In this document: in pieces, positions 1-11,849 of the stretch
Layout of the letters: each line of letters begins with the position of its first letter
How positions within the stretch are numbered: the first letter of the stretch is position 1
Assembly (NCBI RefSeq): GCF_933775445.1
Contig: NC_065872.1
Coordinates: 24,180,001 to 24,244,000 of the forward strand
DNA from: Argentina anserina
Lineage: Eukaryota; Streptophyta; Magnoliopsida; Rosales; Rosaceae
Length of the DNA: 64,000 nt
Direction of reading: 5' to 3'
Position numbers and translations under genes: made by a program
The notes under the pieces: model-generated
The model's input: the letters and a program-made list of their open reading frames with translations, nothing else
Databases searched by the model: none
Told to the model about the DNA's origin: nothing

Positions 1-654
1 AAGAATGTTTGTTTTATGGGACTACTTGACTCCATGTCTCCATGAGACATGCTTGGGTAGTGACTATGTTTGGCAACACTATATAAAAAAAGAAGTAGGA
101 TTTCCATTACCAGAAAAGAAAAGAAAAAAAAAACGGGACTTATGCTAAGGGAATTGGAGGAATGTGTATATCACAAACTTTCCATGGAGTAATTATTCTG
201 CCTACCCGCCACACCACGTGACACTTTAATGTGGTATACCTAACCAATCATATTAAGCCATAGTATAATTAGCATGCATGTAGTAAAAATGACAAAAGTT
301 TATTCATATATAAGAATCAATGAAAAACAATCACAGTAAAAAATAGACCAATAACATTAAGGGGATACGTCACGTGGGATATGTGGAAAGTATATATAAC
401 AATTTATCCTTTCAATGATATGAAACAATGTCTCACGAGTTAGTACTACAACAAATTAAACTTACAATAATCACTCGACATATATGTCAAAACTTAATGA
501 ACTTTGGGGGGGGGGGGGGGGATGGTCGTCTCTCTCAATGACATGTGTTCTGCCGCCTAAGACGAGTTAACAATTACATAATGTTGTTCAAACTTTTTTC
601 ATAAACCCAAATTTGGGCTCATTATGCTTGGGGAATGATTTGGAGAGGAGCACA
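1..654. other. AT-rich intergenic DNA, no gene seen
   Basis: I see no coding signal on either strand. The stretch holds a run of 16 G at 506-521 and otherwise AT-rich unique-looking sequence. Confidence 0.6.
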
Positions 655-863
655 CTCTGATACCATGTTAAACAACGATGAACGTGGTCCGTGGATCTCC
701 ATTATACTCATACAATCTTAGGTGGTGGGTTTTAATTATAAAATGTCTTAGTACAATTAGGTATATTATCCACCTACTTATAAGTTGTATTTTATTTGTC
801 ACTTATTTGATGTGAGATCTCTCTAGTCATCTTATTTAGAGGTCTTTTACTAGATGCTCAACA
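655..863 (-). mobile_element. LTR with adjacent tRNA-Met primer binding site (TRIM-like or solo end)
   Basis: On the minus strand the segment 863-666 begins TGTTGAGCATC and ends GTTTAACA, a TG...CA LTR of 198 bp. It is followed at once by TGGTATCAGAG (665-655), the primer binding site complementary to initiator tRNA-Met used by Copia and TRIM elements. No second LTR was found to the left, so this is a truncated element. Its small size suggests a TRIM, but that is inference. Confidence 0.6.
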
Positions 864-951
864 CGACTACGCTTCTTTTATCAATACAATTCAACATTTC
901 ACTGTATTCAATCTTTACGTGTTTACTTTATCATTTTATTTACTCGTATTG

Positions 952-977
952 ATATATATATATATATATATATATAT
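952..977. repeat. (AT)n microsatellite
   Basis: Uninterrupted AT dinucleotide repeat of 26 bases. Confidence 0.95.
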
Positions 978-1938
978 TTCTTGCATTTTATATCATCGTT
1001 CTTTACGTTATTGTTCTTTATTTCCTTACAATTTATTTGTTCGCATCTACTTTGATTTAACATATTTCTATGCAAGTCATATATGAAAGTTATTTAAAAA
1101 AATGACTTGCACCTGCACTTTCACATCATTCACCAAGTCACACAAATACCGTAGCTAGCAAGTTGTCTCATGTTAAAGTTCTTACTTCCGATACATTACA
1201 AAACCCACGGCTGAGAGTAATATTTCATCGTCCCACAATCTTCTTAGAGAGGTCAGATTGATAACAAATAGTTGTAAAACATTGGTTGGCCCCTACTGTG
1301 AGTTGGCATGCCAACAAATACGTCACCAAACCAGAAGGTCACGAGTTAGCCAAAGAAGTCCCCTACCAAATGAAATGTGGCTGAGACAATTTTTTCGCCA
1401 AGAATGATTTCTTAGTCAACTAACGTTTCGCTATAAGATAAACATGACGTTCCAAATGACATGTTGTATCTTTTCTATTTTTATTCTGGGTATATAAGGA
1501 AATTTTTTGGGAAACGCCCCGGGGGCTTAGTTTTGGGTTGTTTTGTCCTATTATGTGTCAATCTAGGATTGACCATTTGAGTATTCTTTTTGTTTTGTTG
1601 ATGGATGTATATCAGTGGTCTCTTTTGCCTTCATTACATATTAGTTGCTCTTGCAAACAACATTCAAAGTGTTTTGTTGAAGATTGTAATAGTGTGCATG
1701 TTAGTGTTTCAATTCTAATGATATGCATGCTTGTTAACAGATTATATTAACGGTTTATTGTCCACATATTTTATGTGTCAAATTCCCAACTCCACAAGCG
1801 CATAATGATGAGCTATTTGATGTGAATATTGTCTTTGAATAAAACATGAACTTCCACCTAAAGCCTGCTTATATAAAGACCTTAACATACGATCTCGTTT
1901 AGTTACATTTGATGAGCCAGTCTTCCCATTGTTTGGGT

Positions 1939-1956
1939 GGGGGGGGGGGGGGGGGG
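1939..1956. repeat. Poly-G tract
   Basis: Eighteen consecutive G on the plus strand, followed by a short GA-rich tail. Confidence 0.95.
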
Positions 1957-3182
1957 AGAGAGAATAACAAGTATGTTCAAGTTAAATTTGGATTTGTCAT
2001 GGTTTTTCCCACTATGTCTCATCATGTTTCTAATCATAAATTGGAGTGATGAGATCAAATTTAAATGTTGCATTGACCAAAATATTGCTCAAGTATCAAA
2101 TAGACTTGTAAGGATTGATGTCCGATAAGTGGACGTTTAGTCACCCATTGTTGGTGACATGATGACTAAAAAAATGTGGTATATATATGGTGTCACTAGG
2201 ACGTGGTTCTCACGAAAGAGTAGGGAGAGCACTTGGTTCGATAATACTTGATGCATGCGAGTTTGGCACAATTTGATCTATAATTAATGATACTCACTCG
2301 TCTATATTCTTGGATGATGGTTATCATTAGGGGATGCCTCGATGTCAATACCTATCCAAAGAGAGATCTCGACAAATGATGACATTAAATGAGTTTGATG
2401 TTGAACCATACTTCGTTGAAGCAAAATACCAACGTTGTAGATTGGCCTATATGGAAAGATGTTATCCAATTTAGACAAAGAGATATGTATTGGTCAGGTA
2501 ATGCGGATGACTGAAGTGTAAACCATATCGGTCATGTCTTTGTTAGAAAGAGTAGTGAGAAAGAACTTAGACTCACCTTGTAGCGTAAGGTATCTCACAA
2601 CACGCTAAGAAATCGACTACGAGAAGATTTTCTCTCGTAATGGATGACATTGCACTCTACTACCTTGTCTGTTAGATGGTTTCCAAAACAACTGAATTGG
2701 CAACTTATGGTCACATATTATTTTTGTTGGAATTAAGTAAGAGATAAAGACTAAGATCATGAATGGATCAGATTTTCATCCAATTCTAGTGCCTCCAGAC
2801 CACATAGTACATTAACATGATTAGGGTTGGGATATTGAGTTTGTCAGTGTAAATTACGGATAAATTGTGATTGACTCCTAAGAGATATCACTCATCCAAA
2901 GTTAGAATGACGGGATTTTGGGAACACTAGGTCTCAAAAGTAATGACCATTATTGATGATGTTGTTCATAGGTAGGCTAAAGGCAATAAAAATGTTTAAC
3001 TAATGCCTATAAGTATCCCATGAATCAGTTGAAGTCATGAGAAGATATGTTTCATCCGTATGAGCGACGATATGTCTTGGGAGATGAAACTCTCTATTAA
3101 ACTAGGATATGTATATGCATGTACTTGCAATAAACTCGAATCGATATTTCATTCGGTATAAGCTCGTATGGCAAAGATGATG

Positions 3183-3730
3183 TGTCACACCCCAACTTTT
3201 TTTTTTTCAAAAAACTTTTATTGAGTTGAAGGTGTGACTGTGGTACTAATGAATAAACCATACAATTAAATGATTTGAATAAATTGCAACAAGGAAGAGA
3301 TTGGTCTTATTTAAAACCTGGGAATCTTTAGTTTTGAAATACTATTGCATTAAAGCATGATTGACTAGTTTCGGTTCTCATGCTACTGTTTTTTTAATAG
3401 AAAATTATGTTGTCCTGTAATTTTGAAAAATCATAGCTAATTCTAAAAAAATCGTTTATAAGAGACTCTAGCTCTCAAATGATCTTTAGGATGTCTACTC
3501 TAACTTTCATAAAGACATCAAGTTCAATAACCAATGAAACAACAACAAATTCGAAATTAGGAAACATATGTAGTCTCAAGTTTTGCAGATTTTATTCATG
3601 TACTGAGTTTCAACGAATCATGAATATGAGAGCTGGGAAGTAAGGGAACGAATCAAACAACTTGAAAATAAATGGTTCCAATTCGATAAACATACAGTAG
3701 AGAGGAACTTGTATTGCTATAATTATAAAT
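3183..3730 (+). mobile_element. Gypsy-type LTR fragment
   Basis: Starts TGTCACACCCC, the usual start of many plant Gypsy LTRs. It contains a motif at about 3484-3536 (TTTAGGATGTCTACTCTAAC, then AAAGACATCAAGTTC) that recurs three times at 61020-61420. The end is not defined. Confidence 0.45.
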
Positions 3731-4442
3731 AAGGTTCTTGTTAGCGTGAGTAATGGAGCCAATGATGGCGTGATTCAAGGGGAACCAATTAGGGAGTGAT
3801 TTGTGGTAGGAATATACAAATATATGTTAACTGTACTCTTGTTAGCTTATTTATAGAATATTTTAGTGTAAGAAGAATCATTCAATATACAAGAAGCATT
3901 CACTCTATTCTACTTGGTATCAAAGCCAATTGTTTTTCATCCTCTATTTTTTCTGGGTTTGTGTTTTTGGCGTGGAACTGTTGCAGCCTTGGATATAATC
4001 CCCGCCACTTTAGGATCAAGCAAATACTGATAGCTATACACCACCCTTTGGCCTTCCCAAACGCCCTCAAGCTGCAAGTGCTTATGGGGAAGCGACTCTT
4101 GTTGGGGCTGGAAGAAGTACCCGAAATCAGGGAGAGTGGCTGGAGAGGGCACTCTTGGAGCACCCAAGATGCCCCTGCTTTTCGGCTTGAACTGCATAGC
4201 TTCTACCTGGATGCACATCTTGGCTACCTCCCCTATAGCCACATGTAGCAGGTCCCAAGTTGCAAGCGGTGACTGAGCGTTCGGGCTTCCCCTGCTCGAG
4301 CCTAGTCCGGCCGTGCACAAAGTCGATTGCGGTGAACTAGGAGAAACCCACATTAGGGTTGGCAACCGCGGCGGCGCAGACCCAGCTGGCGGTCAATTTC
4401 TGGCAAGCAGTGTTGATGGAGTCGCGATTCTCAGTGGCGACC

Positions 4443-5049
4443 AAGGTTCTAAAAACCGCTAGGCGGTAATCAGGCGGACAGCTGAAAACCAGTGCCCAGA
4501 GGATTAATCGGGGATTAATCGGATTTGTATTTTTATATATATTGAAAATTTTTAATAACAAATAATTATATAAATACAATTAAAATAAGAATATAATGCA
4601 TGAAATTAATGTAAAAAATATATAATGTCTAGAATACTGAAAATACATATGTTCTTAATCCTTAGAAATGTTCAACAATATTGATCTAATGATCTTAGCC
4701 TCTTAGGAAAAAAAAAGAAATACAATTCAACAACAATGAACTTAGGAAAATTAATAATAAAAAACACAATTCACCAACCATTTGGAAAATAAGAAAAACA
4801 ATTCAAACAACGGGAATGCATTTTTGCAAGCATAATCCCTCGGAGCTCATCAAATTCTTCTTCTCCATATCATTCAAATACTTCTTTTGTATTTGAATCA
4901 AACTCAAAATCCAAAACTAAAAAAAAAAAAAAACAAACAAACCTAGCCGCCCAAGATCCGCCCAGCTGCCTAACACCGCCGTTTAGCCCAAAATCGCGGC
5001 GGCCATGGGTCTCTGGGCTCTTAGGCGCCGCCTAGGCGGCGAGGTTCCC
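4443..5049 (+). mobile_element. Non-autonomous MULE-like MITE, copy 1
   Basis: Begins AAGGTTCTAAAAACCGCTAG and ends in GC-rich GCCGCCTAGGCGGC sequence. The interior is AT-rich and matches the reverse complement of the element at 9588-10172 over most of its length, for example the shared stretch around 4650-4710. No clear target duplication is visible here and the right end looks altered. Confidence 0.6.
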
Positions 5050-5246
5050 CTCCGACGTCGTCTGACGTCGTGTTCAGCTCTTTCGGCTACTCTTTGACCC
5101 AACCCAGCCCAAATTCGACCCGGCCCAAATTCTGTAGTCTTGGTTGTCAGTGCAAGTTCACCGACAGTGCAAGTGCACCCAAGACAGATTCATATCAATT
5201 TTTTGTGTTTCTGCTGCATAATTACTGATTTTTAATTTGATTTTCA

Positions 5247-6191
5247 ATGGGTTCTGGAGACAATGCTGAGAGTTCTCAGATCAATGATGTTCTGAAATTT
5301 GAAGTATCTGTCAAGAGTTCTGAAAGTGGTTCCTTTGGGGGCGCCAAACTCAATGAGACCAATTTCCGTAAATGAAAGAGAATTATGACAGCTTATCTTC
5401 GAGGAATGCACAAGATGAGGCATGTAACCGGAGTAACTAAGGCTCCTAGTGCAGATGATATTGTTGCCTACACTAAGTGGGACGACGATGATGGTCTTGT
5501 AATGTCAGTCTTGTGGAAAGTTATGAATGAAGAGATAGTTGATCTGGTGGAGGCATGTGACATTGCGCAGATAATATGGACGACACTGGAAGGCTTATAT
5601 ACTAATGACTCTGTTTTTTTCAAACAGGTTCATGAGTTAATTTGCACAGCTTTGGCGATGCAACAAGATGGGCAACCGGTGGCGCAATATTTCACCAAAC
5701 TGAAAAATATTTGGGCTGAGATTGATGTGAAACGTCATTGCATGATCAAGAATCAAGAGGATATTGTTTGGTACCAAAAAGAGAAGGAGCTTGAGCGAGT
5801 TCACCATTTCTTAAAGGGTCTTGATACAAAGCATAACAATGCGAAAAAAGAATTGTTTAGAAAGACCGAACCCCCTAGCCTAATCACAGCTTTCACATAT
5901 ATCCGTAAGAATGAGTCTCAACAAGAGAGTCTTCATCAGACACAAGTTGAAGTTTCCAACCTTATTGTTCATGCTAGATCTCCAGCACCACCCCTTCAGC
6001 AAGCAACTTTAGCTCCACTTCATCAGCAAGGACCCCCACCACGCTTCGGGAATCAGCCCCTCCCTCCTTGCTCTTATTGTCATGATACTAACAATTCTAG
6101 TGCGACCTGTTGGAAGTTGTATCCACACCTTATGCTTGAATTCTCTCCGGTTGAAATATTCATGTCATTCGTTCAAATTGTTCATTGGTGA
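5247..6191 (+). pseudogene. Copia gag polyprotein relic (UBN2-type)
   Basis: Reading begins at ATG 5247 (MGSGDNAESS) and meets an in-frame stop at about 5373. It then runs open for 268 codons from 5385. The body has features of Copia gag of the UBN2/retrotran_gag type: a tryptophan-rich N-terminal half, WTTLEGLY, a LKNIWAEI segment, and FLKGLD before a Pro/Gln-rich linker. The C-terminal zinc knuckle is damaged: CSYC...CWKLYPHL is present but the histidine expected between the cysteine pairs is gone. The sequence then loses similarity and stops. In a live element this protein packages retrotransposon RNA in cytoplasmic particles. It is not expected to function here. Confidence 0.8.
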
Positions 6192-6874
6192 GATTTATTG
6201 ACTACTTATTTGTTCATCGTAATACATAATGTAAGATTGAAGGTAGTAACTTATTACGTTAGCTCATATAAGTCCCAAATTATTTTGTTTTGGTGTACGT
6301 TCCCTAAGAATAGTAACTAAAGTATAAGTAAACAATAGATAAAATGAACATATGCAAATCCTAAAAGTTAAAACTTACATGTGTAGCATTAAGTTGAAGC
6401 TTTAAAAACGACTTTCATTTTTCTCTTTTGAAGCTTTCACTAAGTGGTCCTCTGAATTTATCATTCTGTACTAAGTTGCATAGCACCAAGGATTTTTCAA
6501 TTATGAAATGTTGGACTTTTGATTCAATGTTATTTGTACCATTACCTATAAATATCTGACCTCGTATGGTAATTGCAAAAGATACTGATTAGGATAGACG
6601 CCTTATATCATTAGTCTTGCTCTTATGTGTTGGTTTTAAAATGGACAACTGAGTGCTACACAAAGTCCATCATTATAAATGAACACGATAGAAAGTCAAT
6701 AACATATTCACATAAGTTGTTTGTAATGGCAAGTAGATACTGATTATTAATGTTAGCACAGTAAAGTTAGATAGGCCATGTCATACAAATCCAGCTATGG
6801 GTGCGGCTATTACCACCCTACCATGTTCTTTATTCACCCGACATATGTTTTAATTATTAAAAGATTATATTAAA
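6192..6874. other. Intergenic, AT-rich
   Basis: No gene or repeat structure recognised between the Copia relic and the TRIM array. Confidence 0.5.
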
Positions 6875-7535
6875 TGTTGAGAGTATATATCCCACATAGG
6901 AAAATGAGATCTAGCATATGACTTTATAAAGGTTTCAGCCACTCCATCCATAGTCAACTGGTTTTGGATGTGAACTTCAGATCACCTTATCATGGTATCA
7001 GAGTCAGGTTACCCACATGACCACATCCACACGTGAAGTCCAAATGACCACATGAACTCCAGGTCACCAAAAATGTTGTCCATGTGTATGGCTTGAAAAT
7101 TCGCGGCACATGCCGGGGCGTGTTGAGAATATATATCTCACATTGGGCATTATGACCTAGCATGTGGGTTTATAAGAGTTTGGACCACTCCATCCATAGC
7201 TAATTAGTTTTGGATGTGAACCTCAGATCACTTTATCATGGTATCAGAGCGAGTTACCCACGTCCACGTGTGAAGCCCAAATGAACACACAGACTCTACG
7301 TCACCCAAAATGTTGTCCACGTGCATGGCTTGAAAATTCGGCACACGTATGGGGACGTGTTGAGAGTATACATCTCACGTGGGAAAATAGGACCTAGCAT
7401 GTGGGTTTATAAGAGTTTGGGCCACTCAATCCATTGCCAATTGGTTGCCCACATCTACGTGTGAAGCCCAAATGACCACATGGATTCCACGTCACCCAAA
7501 ATGTTGTCCACGTGTATGACTTGAAAATTCGCCAC
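6875..7535 (+). mobile_element. Tandem TRIM-like retrotransposon array with three LTRs
   Basis: Two LTRs of exactly 118 bp (6875-6992 and 7121-7238) start TGTTGAGA and end TTATCA. Each is followed directly by TGGTATCAGAG, the tRNA-Met primer binding site, and about 120-130 bp of internal sequence ending in a short G-rich tract just before the next LTR. A third LTR starts at 7358; its last third and primer site are deleted, and it joins internal sequence that ends near 7535. There is no coding sequence, which is typical of terminal-repeat retrotransposons in miniature. The LTR-internal-LTR-internal-LTR layout implies unequal recombination. Confidence 0.8.
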
Positions 7536-8313
7536 TAATATGTATATTAATTTCTTACCAATTTATGAAATTAATTAGAAAGACTAAATATTTCATTGGT
7601 TTTTTTTTCATTTTCTTTTTTGTTTTCCTTCATCATTGATTCGTTCTTCATCTCACTAAATTATTACGTTAGCTTCATCAAAATTTTTACAATACCAAGA
7701 ACAAGTTAGAAAGAAAAACAAATATTTTCTTCGTTAGTCACAAATCACAACTCTTAACATCATATATATCTCTAAAGATATGTTTGTTAAATCAAAATAG
7801 ACGAACATGGAAATTGTTTGTTTGTTTTTTTAAAGCATTGTTACTGTTTGAGATTGTATTAAGATACTGGAAGTAGATTAGATTAGGAAATTTTGTTCCT
7901 TGAAAGGAAACTTGAGAAATTGCCATATATTAAAATATTAAATGAAAGATTTTAATTAACAAAAGTAATTTCTTAATTGTATATGTATAAGCAAAAGGAA
8001 ATACGTGAAATGCGTAAAATTAGATTTTGAAATATAAATATAGGGTGAAATAAGCAAGTAGGGTGAACAAATTAAAGAGTATGATAGAGTGAAAATAGCT
8101 GCACCCACCAGCTATTTAAAACATCCAAGACATGCCCCTAAAAAAAAAGGCGTATCCAACACATTAAAATCAAATTCAAAATTGGTACTAGGATAGTAAG
8201 ACGGTCCAAGTTGGAAGATCATTCATGAAGCAACGTTTTTACCTGCTAAGAAGTTTCTGATCTGCTAAAGGACCTTATCTAGTAGCCATAACCTGAAAAT
8301 ATGCAATATTATG
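7536..8313. other. Intergenic, AT-rich
   Basis: No gene seen. Several A/T homopolymers, nothing else recognised. Confidence 0.5.
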
Positions 8314-9587
8314 TGTTGCGAGTACGAAACCTGGAGTACCCAGTTCACGCAGCCTGTATTACTCTAGACCAATTTACATGCACGAATTTGGGATTAAGGT
8401 CAAGGGTCAGTGGTTCGCCAGCCTATGACTATCTGAAGCTTAAGTTATAAATGATTCTGGACTTGAGCTTACAGGTTAAGGACTTAGAGATACGTTACCC
8501 GTTATAGAAGGTTTTTGGTTGCTTTTATAGACGTACAATATGTTTTTTATTGCTCTGGTGAGCTACTTTGGCAGCGTTAGCAACGACGCCTGAGCTAGAT
8601 GTGGCATGGCTTGCCCTGCCAGCTCAGTCCCTCACTGGGCTAGGTCTATTTTGATAAATCTGGCGACCGAGACGAGGGGAATCTCACTGGGAATTACCCC
8701 ATCCAGGGGAGGTGTTAACAAGTCCCCAAGTCCCTGATCAATGAGTTTTCTTAGGTGGGGAGTTTAAATTGCTATTGCCGGTGGATTCTTGAGTTAGAGC
8801 GACCCAGGGTCCCTGTGCTGGGCCCAGAGGCTGACTAGCAGTCGGAGCATTCATGGATCCGGAGTAAATTTGACGAGTGACCTAGGATTTCCGTGTTAGG
8901 CTGACTAGCAGTCGGAGCATTTATGGATCCAGAGCATATTCGACAAGTGACCTAGGATCTCCCTGCTAGGCCCAGAGGCTGACAAGCAATTAGAGCATCC
9001 ATGGATCCGGAGCGACCTGGTGAGTGAACTAGGATCTCCGTGCTGTGCCCGGAGGCTGACTAGCAGTCGGAGCATCCATGGATCCGGAGCAACCTGGCGA
9101 GTCCCCAAAGTCACCAGTCAAGAAAGTCTCATGGATCCGGAGCAAAAGCACCCGAGGCATGTCGCGACAAGTGGCCAGCTTGTCACGGTTGTGTGGTATT
9201 TATTGCTAGGGACAGTGTGGTGGGTCTTGTGAACTGAGGTGTCAGTGATGTTACCACTCATAATTACTTGTCTAGGGAGTTGAGTGGGCGTGGAAATGGT
9301 ACAATTAATGGGGGGATGTGCGCACGTCTAGCGCGTGATTTTTGAAATCGAGAAGTGTAAGAATTGGTGGGGCACGTGACATTCATCGAGCAGGTCAAGG
9401 TTGTTTGAATTACTGGTTCAGATCAGTTTGGTGTGGGTATATATAGTGGAGAAGGGGACTACTCACAATTACGCATTTTGTGTTTTCTAATTGAGAGAAG
9501 AGAAGAAAAACCCATTGGAGTGCAATCGAAGTTTGAGGATTCTAGCATTTGCAACCACTTGAATCGACAAAGCTCTCCGATTCTGAC
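8314..9587 (-). mobile_element. Diverged Tat-lineage Gypsy LTR
   Basis: The segment from TGTTGCGAG at 8314 to about 8715 is collinear with the LTR at 47234-47657. Shared islands include TGAAGCTTAAGTT, AGTTAAGGACTTAGA followed by TACGTTACCC, GGTGAGCTAC and GGTGTTAACA. A minus-strand TATA-like CTATAAAAG sits near 8530, in the same relative place as CTATAAATAGG in the other LTR. Downstream lie a minisatellite (8831-9145) and a plus-strand TATATATAGTGG near 9439. The right end is uncertain and may extend past the inserted MITE to about 10450. No internal coding region remains. Confidence 0.55.
8831..9145. repeat. Minisatellite, period about 70-78 bp, about four copies
   Basis: Units begin at 8831, 8901, 8979 and 9056 with CTGACTAGCAGTCGGAGCAT or a close variant. 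Each continues with ATGGATCC and a GACCTAGGATCTCC-like segment. A partial unit (CATGGATCCGGAGC) is at 9130. It lies inside the Tat-type LTR. Confidence 0.85.
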
Positions 9588-10172
9588 CAATGTTCTAAAA
9601 ATCTCCGCCTATGCGCTCGAAGACTCCTGTCCGCCGCGATTTTGTGCTAAAAAGTGGTGTTAGGCGGCTGGCCGATTTTTGCCCGCCTAGGCGGAGCCTG
9701 GGCGGATCCTGGGCGGCTAGGTTCTTTTTTTTTTTTTTTTTTTAAGTTCTGGATTTTGATTTTGATTCGGATACATAAGAAGTACTTGAATGATATGGAG
9801 AAGAAGAATTTGATGAGCTTCGAGGGATTAGGCCTGCAAGAATGCATTCCCGTTGTTTGAATTGTTTTTTTTAAGTTCATTGTGTTGAATTGTATTTCTT
9901 TTTTTTTCCTAAGAGGCTAAGATCATTAGATCAATATTGTTGAACATTTCTAAGGATTAGGAACATATGTATTTTCAGTATTCTAAACATTATATATATT
10001 TTTACATTAATTTCATGCATTATATTCTTATTTTAATTGTATTTATATAATTATTTATTATTAAAAATTTAAAATATATACAAAAATACAAATCCGATTA
10101 ATCCCCGATTAATCCTCTAAGCGCTGGTTTTCAGCTGTCCGCCCGATTAACGCCTAGCGTTTTTTTAACCTT
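9588..10172 (-). mobile_element. Non-autonomous MULE-like MITE, copy 2, with 9-bp target duplication
   Basis: Flanked by GATTCTGAC at 9579-9587 and again at 10173-10181, a 9-bp duplication that fits Mutator-like insertion. The ends are imperfect inverted repeats (CAATGTTCTAAAAATC and AAGGTTAAAAAAACGC read inward). The interior, including a T run at 9724-9743, is the reverse complement of the 4443-5049 copy. It interrupts a GC-moderate sequence that continues on the other side. Confidence 0.8.
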
Positions 10173-10181
10173 GATTCTGAC

Positions 10182-10583
10182 TACGAAAATGTATTTTCCG
10201 ACCCCCTTTTCGGGTTTCTGTTTTTGTCCGGGCCGGATTTTGGTGGTTCTAGGCTAATTGTGTATGTTGGGGGGAGGGGGGTTTGTAGAAAATGAAAAGG
10301 CCGTCCGAGGTGTCTAGGGATGGGAGAGTCGATGCTTCGCCCGAGAGTCGGTGCTGGGGTCGTGTTGCGTGTCAGTGTTTGCCATGATGTGCGGACTTAT
10401 GTTCCCGTTGTCCAACTTCGTTCAATACATGCTATCGTGTTTGAACGTGGCGCCGGGTTAGTTTAAAATCTCCACTCCGGATTAGTTTAATATCTCCAAT
10501 CAATTTAAAATTCAAAACTCATTTTATATAAACTTCCGGATTAGTTTAACATCTCCACTCTGTAAAGACACTGAAAAAATATA
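10182..10583. other. Possible continuation of Tat-type LTR or leader
   Basis: GC-richer DNA that continues the sequence interrupted by the MITE, with a short direct repeat around TCCGGATTAGTTTAA at 10470-10550. No gene seen. Confidence 0.35.
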
Positions 10584-11343
10584 GGCAAAATTGCTAAAAT
10601 ACACCCCGAACTTGGCTCAAATTGCCAATTTACACCCCGAACTTGTACATGCGAAAATTTGCCTCCTCAACTTGGTAAAAATTGTCGATTTGCACCCTCA
10701 CCGTTAAATTTAACATTTTTCATCCAATTTGTGGTCACATGTCATGCACATGATGGACATTTTTGCTATTTAATATATATTTCATTTTAATAACAAAAAA
10801 CACAAGAAATTTAATATTTGTACAATTATGTTTGTTCACTCATTTTACTTCATGATTTTTGTTTCTTAATATTTCTTCCCCGCTAGTACACTTAATATTC
10901 ATCATCAACTAATTAAGTGAGGACAAAACTCAAACCTCTGCAACGACAAAAACCTTGGAAGTAAACTTGACGATTGCTAGAGACTATAGACATAATTAAT
11001 TAGTTTTAGTTCTTCACTTATGGTCATAATTATGAATCGTTATTTTGAAATTTTTTTCAAGAAAGATAAATATCGTGAAGTGAATGCGTGAGCAGATATA
11101 ATTGTACAAACTTAAATTACTTGTACATTTTTATCATTAAAATGAAATAAATATTAAATGACAAAAATGTACATCATGTAAATGGCATGTGACCACAAAT
11201 TGGATGAAAAATGTTAAATTTAACGGTGAGGGTGCAAACCAGCAATTTTTGCCAAGTTGAGGAGGCAAATTTTCGCATTTACAAGTTCAGGGTGTAAATT
11301 GACAATTTAAATCAAATTTAGGGTGTATTTTGGCAATTTTACC
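10584..11343. mobile_element. MULE-type MITE with long terminal inverted repeats
   Basis: The ends GGCAAAATTGCTAAAATACA and, from the right on the other strand, GGTAAAATTGCCAAAATACA start inverted repeats of roughly 230 bp. They are flanked by an exact 9-bp duplication AAAAATATA at 10575-10583 and 11344-11352. The 760-bp element has no coding frame. Long TIRs plus a 9-bp duplication place it with Mutator-like elements. Confidence 0.85.
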
Positions 11344-11849
11344 AAAAATATATAATGAATTGAACTAAAGGTCATTACCTTGTTGAAAAGTAGATGAATG
11401 AACTATACAGAACTCATAAGAACGTACCCCCACCACCTCCGATTATTATAGCCCAAATACAATAACACAAATATAACCACATTACTCGAATCACATCTAA
11501 AATCAATCACTTACTTAGAATCCCATCACTTCCCCAAAGCAAAAACCTACGAACGCACACATACCCAATAATTTTTTAAAACAACAGACAACCCTGATTG
11601 CATTGAAAACACATAAACAAATATCATGTATCATCTCAAACTAAATGAACGCGACTTAAGAAAAGCATAGTACCACATGCTGACACTGGAAGTAATTAAA
11701 ATACAAATTGACTCAACAATTAAAGTAGGCCTCCTCATTTAGCCCGCGGATCCGAAAATCCCGCGAAGGCCCTCAAGACCGATGGGCTTTTACCCGGCCT
11801 CGCCCGCGAGAAAGCCCGCCAAAGTCCGCTTCCATGGGTAGAGGGCCGG
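11344..11849. other. Intergenic with GC-rich patch
   Basis: No gene. A CCCGC-rich patch at about 11735-11850 borders the next repeat and may be the arm of a degenerate transposon. Confidence 0.4.

Larger units (their letters stand above)
864..3182. other. Unclassified intergenic or degenerate repeat DNA
   Basis: No convincing open frame. An AT dinucleotide run lies at 952-977 and an 18-base G run at 1939-1956. The 2100-3100 part reads like old LTR or transposon sequence, but I cannot assign a family. Confidence 0.4.
3735..6191 (+). mobile_element. Truncated Copia retrotransposon (LTR end, primer binding site, leader, gag)
   Basis: TTGGTATCAAAGCC at 3914-3927 is a near-standard tRNA-Met primer binding site, so an LTR ends just before it. 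A GC-rich leader follows and then a gag frame. No protease, integrase or reverse transcriptase follows the gag, so the element is cut off at about 6130-6191. A MITE sits in the leader (4443-5049). The left LTR boundary is a guess. Confidence 0.65.

Noticed and set aside
3796..4365. Overlapping frames on both strands in the Copia leader
   Set aside because: They overlap each other, cross the primer binding site and look like chance frames in GC-rich leader DNA.
6875..7535. CRISPR-like array at the tandem repeats
   Set aside because: Units contain LTR ends and tRNA primer sites and belong to a retrotransposon; this is a plant genome.
9433..9663. Plus-strand frame of 76 codons after a TATA-like box
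   Set aside because: It runs across the MITE boundary, so it is not an original gene.
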